Positions 1-5,225 of a stretch of 10,166 nucleotides of DNA are shown here, piece by piece. Each line of letters opens with the position of its first letter. The stretch's first letter is position 1. Source of the stretch: DATDRQ01 sp035291645. GTDB lineage: Bacteria > Chloroflexota > Anaerolineae > Anaerolineales > UBA4823. A program made the translations under genes and the position numbers. The notes under the pieces were generated by a model. It was not told the origin of the DNA, ran no database searches, and saw only the letters and a list, made by a program, of their open reading frames with translations. The stretch spans positions 1 to 10,166 of the forward strand of contig DATDRQ010000391.1 of NCBI GenBank assembly GCA_035291645.1, read 5' to 3'.

Positions 1-75
1 CGTAAAGCTCGGAAACGAAGTTCGCAGAGGCCTTGGTGACGAGAGAGCACAAGATCTCCCCTTATCGATTGCCTT

Positions 76-91
76 TATAATTGTGGTTATG
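76..91 (+). promoter_or_regulatory. Candidate -10 box for a leaderless transcript of the nucleotidase gene
   Basis: A perfect TATAAT lies at 76-81, followed by exactly 7 bases and then the ATG at 89. That is the normal -10 to transcription start distance, so the mRNA would begin at or next to the A of the start codon. No Shine-Dalgarno sequence precedes this ATG, which fits leaderless translation. No convincing -35 box is visible 16-18 bases upstream. The same TATAAT-N7-ATG layout recurs at 4116-4131. Seen directly: the box, the spacing, the missing SD. Inferred: promoter function. Confidence 0.55.
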
Positions 92-757
92 CCTTTCACT
101 GCTCTTTTCATCGACCTGGATGACACAATTTACCCTAATACCAGCGGTTTGTGGGGTGCTATTCGCGAGCGTATGACCCTTTTCATGCACGAACGCCTCG
201 GTCTCTCACCTGAGGTCACCCCGGACCTTCGCCGCAGCTATGTAGAAAAATACGGGACTACCCTGCGTGGTTTGCAGATCCACTACCAGGTAGACCCCTG
301 GGAATTCCTCGCCTACGTACACGACCTGCCCCTGGAGGTTTACCTGCAGCCCGATCCGTACCTGCCAGTTATCCTGTCCAGCCTGCCCCAACCCAAATGG
401 ATCCTGACCAACGCCGATGCCGGTCATGCCTCCCGTGTGCTGGCTTACTTCGGGATCACCCGCTTGTTTTCCGGTGTGATCGACATTCACGCCCTCGGTT
501 ATGTCTGCAAACCGGAAGTCGAGGCTTACCGGCGCGCCCTGGCTATAGCTGGAGAGGCCGATCCGACCATCTGCGTGTTCTTCGATGATTCTGTACGCAA
601 TCTAGCCCCGGCGCGCCATCTCGGACTGACTACTGTCCTGGTAGGCTCTGATGAGCCAGATCCAACTGCGAATTACTCGATCTCCAGCCTGAAAGACCTG
701 CCGATCGCATTCCCTCAACTGTGGAACACCCTTCCAGAGCCAGAGCGGCGTTCCTGA
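89..757 (+). CDS. HAD-superfamily pyrimidine 5'-nucleotidase-like phosphatase
   Basis: A 222-residue cytosolic HAD hydrolase, expected to remove the phosphate from pyrimidine nucleoside 5'-monophosphates (Pyr-5'-nucleotidase/SDT1-like subfamily). All HAD motifs are present: motif I DLDDT with nucleophile D9 and acid/base D11, motif II T107 in LTNAD, motif III K141 in CKPE, motif IV D166-D167 in FFDDS. The YGTTLRG and VHDLPL stretches of the cap region are typical of this subfamily. The start is set at ATG 89 because family members begin just before the FIDLDDT strand; a GTG at 83 is in frame and the frame stays open to the window edge. It heads a tight cluster, with the next gene 13 bases downstream. 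Substrate is inferred from family; a related phosphatase role remains possible. Confidence 0.88.
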   Translation: MPFTALFIDLDDTIYPNTSGLWGAIRERMTLFMHERLGLSPEVTPDLRRSYVEKYGTTLRGLQIHYQVDPWEFLAYVHDLPLEVYLQPDPYLPVILSSLPQPKWILTNADAGHASRVLAYFGITRLFSGVIDIHALGYVCKPEVEAYRRALAIAGEADPTICVFFDDSVRNLAPARHLGLTTVLVGSDEPDPTANYSISSLKDLPIAFPQLWNTLPEPERRS

Positions 758-770
758 ACCGGACTCCAAA

Positions 771-1067
771 ATGCTGCGTGAGATCGATTTCGAGAGACTT
801 TTGCTAGTGATTTGTTTGACCGTTCTGATCGTTGCCGGACTGAACGCGCTGGTCTATGCCGGGCTGCGCCGGGGGAAAGAAGCGAATATGGTCGAACTAA
901 CCCGGAAAGCCGCCCAGCGGGCGCGCAACCCCTGGCAAGATGAAGAAGAGGCCTTGCAGGAGCTCTCCAGGATGGTTTCCTCATTGAAGAAAACCGGTCC
1001 TGCTGCGGAGGAACTCGAGATTGGAGAAGGACTTGACGAAAGACGCAACAGTCCGGATGGACCATGA
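771..1067 (+). CDS. Small single-pass membrane protein of unknown function
   Basis: A 98-residue protein I do not recognise. After a short charged N-terminus (REIDFER) there is one hydrophobic segment at about residues 9-31, then a basic flank (LRRGKEA) and a highly charged tail. The tail contains an acidic helix-prone stretch around residues 53-75 (NPWQDEEEALQELSRM) that could be a short coiled coil. The positive-inside rule places the tail in the cytoplasm. The gene starts 13 bases after the nucleotidase stop, without a clear SD, and its stop overlaps the next start as ATGA, so it should be co-transcribed and translationally coupled to the CoA-transferase-like gene. Overlapping reading frames on the other strand are less plausible because this one has a coherent membrane protein layout and fits the operon. 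Confidence 0.7.
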   Translation: MLREIDFERLLLVICLTVLIVAGLNALVYAGLRRGKEANMVELTRKAAQRARNPWQDEEEALQELSRMVSSLKKTGPAAEELEIGEGLDERRNSPDGP

Positions 1068-1861
1068 TCGATAAACTTGTGACAATGGTCGAGGCGGTTG
1101 AGCGGATCCCCTCCGGCTGCACGCTTGCGCTGGGCGGGGTCACCCTCTACCGCAGACCGGTCGCGTTTGCGAAGGCGTTAGTCCAGCGCCGCCGCAGTAC
1201 CGGGCAGCCGGTAAACCTGACTCTGCTGGTCTTTACAGCGGGTTTTGAGAGCGATCTGCTCGTCGGAGCCAGGATGGTCTCCCGGGTGCGCACCTGCTAC
1301 TTCGGTCTCGAGATCTTTGGTTTGGCCCCGATGTTCACCTATTACGCGAATCACGGCGAAATCGAGATCGTCGAGGAGACCGAGATTAGCCTGGCTTTGG
1401 GTTTGCGCGCCCGTATCGCCGGGGTAGGATTCATGCCTGGGCGCGCCTGGCTGGGTACCGACCTGCCCAGGCTGCGCCCGGACGTACAGACCGTCACCGA
1501 CCCGTACAGCGGGGAAAAATTAATGGCTTTCCCGCCCATCGTGCCGGAGGTAGTCGTCATCCATGCTCTGAAAGCCGATCCCGAGGGAAATGCTCAGATC
1601 GGCGCCCATAAGGGGATCGATGAAGACCTGGTCCTCGCCGCAGAGTATGTCATCGTCACGGCAGAAGAGATCGTTCCACGCCTGGACCGTGCAGACCTGG
1701 TGGCGCCTTTCGTCCATGCGGTCGTCCATGCCGAATTTGGCGCCAAACCCACCTCCTGCCACCCGCTGTACCCGATCGACGGGGAAGCGCTGCTGTCCTA
1801 TACCGAATCCGTCAGCGATCCGCGCGCCTTCGAGAGCTTTATGGCGGGCTCTGGATTCTGA
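1064..1861 (+). CDS. GctA-like CoA-transferase alpha subunit without an adjacent beta subunit
   Basis: A 265-residue family I CoA-transferase alpha subunit, closest in pattern to glutaconate CoA-transferase subunit A and its IpdA-like relatives. Recognisable features are the N-terminal SGCTLALGG followed by YRRPVAFAKAL, the central VVVIHALKADPEGNAQIG, the AAEYVIVTAEEIV strand and the C-terminal GAKPTSCHPLYPIDG. Family enzymes move CoA between acyl groups (or hydrolyse rings in IpdAB) as alpha/beta complexes; in glutaconate CoA-transferase the catalytic glutamate sits in the beta subunit. No beta subunit follows here: the frame ends with tandem stops (TGA TAG) and is followed by an inverted-repeat element. 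The protein is shorter than GctA (about 320 residues). The start overlaps the upstream stop by ATGA. Substrate cannot be told; the protein may pair with a beta subunit encoded elsewhere or have another role. Confidence 0.82.
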   Translation: MIDKLVTMVEAVERIPSGCTLALGGVTLYRRPVAFAKALVQRRRSTGQPVNLTLLVFTAGFESDLLVGARMVSRVRTCYFGLEIFGLAPMFTYYANHGEIEIVEETEISLALGLRARIAGVGFMPGRAWLGTDLPRLRPDVQTVTDPYSGEKLMAFPPIVPEVVVIHALKADPEGNAQIGAHKGIDEDLVLAAEYVIVTAEEIVPRLDRADLVAPFVHAVVHAEFGAKPTSCHPLYPIDGEALLSYTESVSDPRAFESFMAGSGF

Positions 1862-1914
1862 TAGACCGTTGTCGCCGATCTTATCTTTTTCTAATCAAAT
1901 TATGATAATCTAAT

Positions 1915-1919
1915 CCTAT
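1915..1919. repeat. Possible left target-site duplication CCTAT
   Basis: CCTAT directly abuts the left end of the inverted-repeat element and is repeated as CCTAT at 2014-2018 directly after its right end. The boundaries were chosen with the duplication in view, so a chance match is possible. Confidence 0.35.
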
Positions 1920-2013
1920 TAGGAGTTACGCATTTGAGGGTGAAATTGGGGGTTTTTGGGCGGGCTCCACCCGCCCAAAAACCCCCATTCTCCTACCAAC
2001 TGCGTAAGTCCTA
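1920..2013. mobile_element. Candidate 94-bp MITE-like near-palindrome
   Basis: The stretch is one long inverted repeat. The ends are TAGGAGTTACGCA (1920-1932) and TGCGTAAGTCCTA (2001-2013), matching at 12 of 13 positions when one is reverse-complemented. The centre is a perfect 17-bp stem, GGGGGTTTTTGGGCGGG (1948-1964) against CCCGCCCAAAAACCCCC (1970-1986), with the 5-base loop CTCCA. The parts between ends and stem are an imperfect match. CCTAT flanks both sides (1915-1919 and 2014-2018) and could be a 5-bp target duplication. There is no coding capacity. A non-autonomous element mobilised by a transposase elsewhere is the best explanation; an unusual RNA hairpin is the alternative. There is no T-run after the stem on either strand to make it a standard terminator. 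Confidence 0.55.
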
Positions 2014-2018
2014 CCTAT
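2014..2018. repeat. Possible right target-site duplication CCTAT
   Basis: Right-hand copy of the CCTAT direct repeat that brackets the 94-bp element. It overlaps TATAAA at 2016-2021, a possible -10 box for the peptidase gene, so the insertion may have replaced the sequence upstream of that promoter. Confidence 0.35.
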
Positions 2019-2036
2019 AAAGGATTTTGTTGGAGA
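2016..2036 (+). promoter_or_regulatory. Possible -10 box and ribosome binding site for the S41 peptidase gene
   Basis: TATAAA (2016-2021) is a plausible -10 element and would put transcription start near 2028. TTGGAGA with GGAG at 2032-2035 lies 5 bases before the ATG at 2041 and fits a ribosome binding site. No good -35 box is found in the end of the inverted-repeat element at the expected distance, so the promoter part is weak while the SD is reasonable. Confidence 0.35.
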
Positions 2037-2040
2037 CTCT

Positions 2041-3306
2041 ATGAAATCAAGAGGTTTACTTATCTTCGGCGGAGCGATCCTGGTGTTAATCCTTCTGGTC
2101 GGTGCATTTTCCGCCGGTATGTTTGTCGGAGGCGTATTCGATGCGGACACAGATTCAGCCCTGGAAAAAAACCTGCCCGCCATCGTTTCCCAACTGACGC
2201 CTTCGGCGAACTCTGCCGCCGGAGAAGCGGCGACTCCGGAAGAAATGGAGAAGCTGTTTAAACCCTTCTGGCAGGCCTGGGATATCGTACATGCCCAATA
2301 TGTCGATCAACCGGTTGAAGATGAACTTCTCATGCGCGGCGCCATCCAGGGCATGTTAGATTCTCTCGGCGATCAACATACCTCTTATATGGACCCCGAA
2401 CAGTTTCGCCAGGCGAACATACCACTAGAAGGTGAATACGAGGGCATCGGCGCCTGGGTTGATACCACCCAGGATTATCTGACCATCGTCAGCCCAATGC
2501 CGGACTCTCCCGCCGAAAATGCGGACTTGAAACCCGGAGATGAGATCATTGCCATCGATGGCGAAGATATGACCGGCATCGACGGGAACTTAGCCATCCG
2601 AAAAGTCCTTGGACCCGCAGGAACGAATGTAACCCTGACGGTCCGGCGGGAAAGCGTAACGGAGCCTTTTGATGTAACCGTTGAGCGGGCTCATATCGTG
2701 GTGCCCAGCATCGAGAGCCGCGAATTAGAGAATAACATCGCTTACGTAAGGTTGTTCACCTTCGGAGAGAACTCCACCGAGGAACTGCGCAATGCCCTAG
2801 AACTACAACTAAATCAAAATCCAGCCGGTCTGATCCTGGACCTGCGCAACAACGGTGGAGGAGCGTTGCAGACGGCTATCGAAGTCGCCTCCGAATTCAT
2901 CGGCGAGGGGGTCGTCATGTACGAGGAATACGGCGATGGCAGGCGCGATGCTTACAATGCGGTCCAGGGTGGTCTGGCAACCGATATCCCCCTCGTCGTA
3001 CTGATCAATGAGGGGTCCGCTTCCGCTTCCGAGATCGTCGCTGGAGCGATCCAGGACGCCGGGCGTGGGAAGCTGGTCGGCACCACCTCCTTCGGCAAAG
3101 GCTCCGTCCAAAATTGGATTCCTTTGGTGAACGAAGAGGGAGCCGTGCGGGTGACCATCGCTCGCTGGTTGACCCCGAACGATCGCACGATCCACGAGAT
3201 CGGTCTCGAACCCGATGTTGTAGTCGAGATAACCGAGGAAGACCTGGCAGCAGACCGCGACCCCCAGCTGGACAAGGCGGTAGAACTGCTCAGCCAATCT
3301 CAATAA
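2041..3306 (+). CDS. S41 family (CtpA-type) membrane-anchored serine peptidase with PDZ domain
   Basis: A 421-residue carboxyl-terminal processing peptidase acting outside the membrane on exported proteins. A signal anchor covers about residues 6-31, with no evident cleavage site. A short helical region follows (about 60-125, including the YVD...LMRGAIQGMLDSLGDQHTSYM pattern shared by CtpA proteins), then a PDZ domain at about 131-206 (GIGA, SPAENADLKPGDEIIAIDG) and the catalytic core from about 220. The Ser-Lys dyad is intact: S328 in GSASASEI and K353 in FGKGSVQ, 25 residues apart as in E. coli Prc. The segment LILDLRNNGGG is also diagnostic. The length is normal for the family. The start at ATG 2041 has a GGAG SD. 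The next gene, another membrane peptidase, begins 27 bases downstream, so the two are probably co-transcribed and may share a role in envelope protein quality control. Confidence 0.95.
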   Translation: MKSRGLLIFGGAILVLILLVGAFSAGMFVGGVFDADTDSALEKNLPAIVSQLTPSANSAAGEAATPEEMEKLFKPFWQAWDIVHAQYVDQPVEDELLMRGAIQGMLDSLGDQHTSYMDPEQFRQANIPLEGEYEGIGAWVDTTQDYLTIVSPMPDSPAENADLKPGDEIIAIDGEDMTGIDGNLAIRKVLGPAGTNVTLTVRRESVTEPFDVTVERAHIVVPSIESRELENNIAYVRLFTFGENSTEELRNALELQLNQNPAGLILDLRNNGGGALQTAIEVASEFIGEGVVMYEEYGDGRRDAYNAVQGGLATDIPLVVLINEGSASASEIVAGAIQDAGRGKLVGTTSFGKGSVQNWIPLVNEEGAVRVTIARWLTPNDRTIHEIGLEPDVVVEITEEDLAADRDPQLDKAVELLSQSQ

Positions 3307-3323
3307 TCGCCCTTCTTTACTTC

Positions 3324-3329
3324 AGGAGG
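3324..3329 (+). promoter_or_regulatory. Strong ribosome binding site of the zinc metallopeptidase gene
   Basis: A perfect AGGAGG lies 4 bases before ATG 3334, in the 27-base gap after the S41 peptidase stop. It fixes the start and shows that this gene, unlike those at 89 and 4129, uses SD-led initiation. Confidence 0.7.
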
Positions 3330-3333
3330 AAAC

Positions 3334-4032
3334 ATGTTTTTCTTCAGTCCGACCTATCTGCTCTTCATGCTCCCGGCTATTATCTTGATGCTGGTGGTGC
3401 AGTTCTATGTGAATTTCGCCTACCGCAAGTGGAGCCAGGTGGCTAACCGCAACGGGCTCTCCGGGGCGGATGCGGCCGCGCGCTTGATCCGTAACGCCGG
3501 CCTTTACGACGTGAATATCGAACCCGTCGCCGGTAACTTGACCGACCATTACGACCCACGTAGCAAAGTCCTGCGCCTGAGCCAGGGTGTCTATCAGGGC
3601 CGTTCGGTGGCAGCCCTGGCGATCGCCGCCCACGAGCTCGGCCATGCCATGCAGGACCATGAAGGATATTTCCCCCTGCGCCTGCGGGCAGCCCTGGTCC
3701 CCGCGGTCAACATCGGCTCTATGTTGGGTTGGATCTTGATCCTGGTCGGGATCTTCATCCAATCGACCGGCCTGGCTGGCCTGGGTCTGCTGGTCTTCTC
3801 GGCGGGTGCGCTGTTTGCCCTGGCTACCCTGCCGGTCGAGTTGAACGCTTCCGCACGCGCCAAACAGCTGCTCACCGATACCGGATTGATCCTCGGAGAT
3901 GATGAGCGGCGCGGCGTCAACAACGTGCTGAACGCAGCCGCTCTGACCTACGTAGCCGCCCTGGTGACTGCTGTATTGCAGCTGCTGTATTATGCCTCGC
4001 TCGTATTTGGCATGGGCCGCCGGAGCGACTAG
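3334..4032 (+). CDS. YugP-like membrane zinc metallopeptidase (Zn_peptidase_2 family)
   Basis: A 232-residue integral membrane protein of the YugP/neutral zinc metallopeptidase 2 family. A hydrophobic segment at about residues 6-26 is followed by the family N-terminal pattern (NGLSGADAAARLIRNAGL, then VAGNLTDHYDP and LRLSQGVY). The zinc-binding motif HELGH is at H100-E101-H104. After it come two or three membrane segments (about 120-168), the conserved LPVELNAS stretch, which may supply a further acidic ligand, and a C-terminal hydrophobic segment (about 207-226). Length and motif order agree with intact family members. Substrates are not known for this family; placement 27 bases after a CtpA-type peptidase suggests envelope proteolysis. 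It ends at TAG 4030-4032. Confidence 0.9.
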   Translation: MFFFSPTYLLFMLPAIILMLVVQFYVNFAYRKWSQVANRNGLSGADAAARLIRNAGLYDVNIEPVAGNLTDHYDPRSKVLRLSQGVYQGRSVAALAIAAHELGHAMQDHEGYFPLRLRAALVPAVNIGSMLGWILILVGIFIQSTGLAGLGLLVFSAGALFALATLPVELNASARAKQLLTDTGLILGDDERRGVNNVLNAAALTYVAALVTAVLQLLYYASLVFGMGRRSD

Positions 4033-4115
4033 AGGTTTTATGATGAAATCCACTGGTTGATTCCCGGCCAGATCGACTGAGCTAAACTTCCGCTTCATCC
4101 ATCCCCTGTTTTGGT

Positions 4116-4131
4116 TATAATCGGCGTTATG
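4116..4131 (+). promoter_or_regulatory. Candidate -10 box for a leaderless transcript of the UPF0104 gene
   Basis: TATAAT at 4116-4121 is followed by exactly 7 bases (CGGCGTT) and the ATG at 4129. The arrangement is the same as at 76-91. No SD motif precedes the ATG. A weak -35-like TTCATC lies at 4094-4099, 16 bases upstream of the -10. It sits in the 96-base gap after the metallopeptidase gene, where I see no intrinsic terminator. It marks a new transcription unit and supports choosing ATG 4129 over the upstream TTG at 4111, which lies before the -10. Confidence 0.6.
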
Positions 4132-5127
4132 CGGAAGTTTTCCCTGGCACTGCTTCTGCTCCTGATCTTCATATTCGTCTTCGCAAGGACAGCCGAACTC
4201 GAGGCGATCGGCAGAACCCTGCAGAACGGCGATTGGCGCTACCTCCTGCTGGCGTTGCTGCTGGAGGTTGTTTGGTTATTCAATGTTGCCATCTCCTACT
4301 GGCTGATCTACCGGTCGATCGGGCTTAACGAAAAAATCGACACCCTTTTCCTGGCCTCCTCGGGCGCGTATTTCGCCAACGTGATCGCCCCCACCGCGGG
4401 CGCCAGCGGTTTGGCCGTTTTTATCACAACAGCCCGCAGGAGAGGCTACTCAACCGCCCGGGCGACCATCGCGGGGGCACTTTATATCCTGTTCGATTAT
4501 CTCGGATTTATTTTTATCCTGGCCCTGGGTTTGATCGTGCTCTTCCGCCGGAATAATCTAAACATCCCGGAACTGGTCGCCTCGGCAGTCCTGTTTCTGA
4601 TCGCTGGTTTGTGGTTGTTCTTGCTCTTTCTCGGGATGCGTTCGGGGAAAGCGCTGGGGAACACGCTGGCCTGGTTTGCCCGCCAGATCAACCGGCTTGT
4701 GGCCCCGTTCATCCGCCGCGAATACTTCTCCGAAGCGCGCGCCCGCGCCTTCGCCTATGAAGCCTCCACCGGGTTGAAGGAGCTCCGCCAGAAGCCGGGG
4801 GATTTGATGCTGCCGGCAATTCTGGCTGTGACTAATAAAGCCCTCTTGATCTTGATCCTGTTGTTAATGTTCAAGGCTTTCCAGGTACCCCTCTCCATCG
4901 GAACCCTGATCGCCAGCTTCAGCATCGGCTATCTTTTCTTGATCGTCTCGCCGACGCCGGCTGGGATCGGTATGGTCGAAGGGGCACTTACGCTCGCGTT
5001 GAGCTCGATGTATGTCCCGCTCGGCGTGGCTGCCGTGGTCGCTCTGGCCTACCGGGCGATTACATTTTGGGTCCCACTGGCATTCGGGGGTCTGGCACTT
5101 CGTCTTCTGGATCATCAAACCGCCTGA
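4129..5127 (+). CDS. UPF0104 / LPG-synthase transmembrane-domain (flippase-like) protein
   Basis: A 332-residue polytopic membrane protein of the lysylphosphatidylglycerol synthase TM region family (UPF0104, AglD-like). Roughly eight hydrophobic segments are seen, at about residues 4-19, 38-60, 70-92, 110-138, 148-170, 227-250, 256-275 and 285-325, with a polar loop between about 171 and 226. Family signatures include APTAGASGLAVFI with a following RRRGYS, and the C-terminal SPTPAGIGMVEG and AYRAITFWVPLAFG. The soluble aminoacyl-transferase domain of MprF is absent, so it is the membrane part alone, as in most UPF0104 proteins. Such proteins are linked to lipid or lipid-linked sugar handling, but the precise role here cannot be read from sequence. 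The start at ATG 4129 follows from the -10 box placement. It ends 98 bases before the KimA-like gene. Confidence 0.9.
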   Translation: MRKFSLALLLLLIFIFVFARTAELEAIGRTLQNGDWRYLLLALLLEVVWLFNVAISYWLIYRSIGLNEKIDTLFLASSGAYFANVIAPTAGASGLAVFITTARRRGYSTARATIAGALYILFDYLGFIFILALGLIVLFRRNNLNIPELVASAVLFLIAGLWLFLLFLGMRSGKALGNTLAWFARQINRLVAPFIRREYFSEARARAFAYEASTGLKELRQKPGDLMLPAILAVTNKALLILILLLMFKAFQVPLSIGTLIASFSIGYLFLIVSPTPAGIGMVEGALTLALSSMYVPLGVAAVVALAYRAITFWVPLAFGGLALRLLDHQTA

Positions 5128-5146
5128 CCAAGCCCTACCCGGTCTG

Positions 5147-5156
5147 TTGCATGCAA
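5147..5156. repeat. 10-bp palindrome TTGCATGCAA upstream of the KimA-like gene
   Basis: A perfect 10-bp palindrome in the 98-base intergenic gap, 69 bases before ATG 5226. It could be an operator half-pair for a dimeric regulator, but a single short copy has little weight. I see no good promoter or c-di-AMP riboswitch in the gap. Confidence 0.2.
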
Positions 5157-5225
5157 GGAATCCAGGGAATGCGGGATTTATGCACCCACACCTGCCATGG
5201 TTGGATGTCTAGTTGAGGAATTTCG

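Noticed and set aside
1..39. C-terminal end of an upstream gene in frame 1 (12 codons then TGA at 37-39)
   Set aside because: Twelve basic and polar residues are too few to recognise a protein; the frame may be chance. The stretch before the nucleotidase promoter is left unassigned.
1948..1986. Intrinsic terminator formed by the 17-bp stem
   Set aside because: The stem is strong, but no T-run follows it on either strand; the five T bases lie inside the arm. The extended outer inverted repeats fit a mobile element better.
3322..4098. Minus-strand frame of 258 codons opposite the metallopeptidase gene
   Set aside because: Gln/Asp/His-rich translation without domains; the sense strand holds an intact HELGH metallopeptidase with a perfect SD.
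5128..5225. c-di-AMP (ydaO-type) riboswitch upstream of the KimA-like gene
   Set aside because: B. subtilis kimA has such a riboswitch, so I looked for it. The gap is only 98 bases and I see none of the conserved ydaO sequence blocks or an attenuator hairpin.
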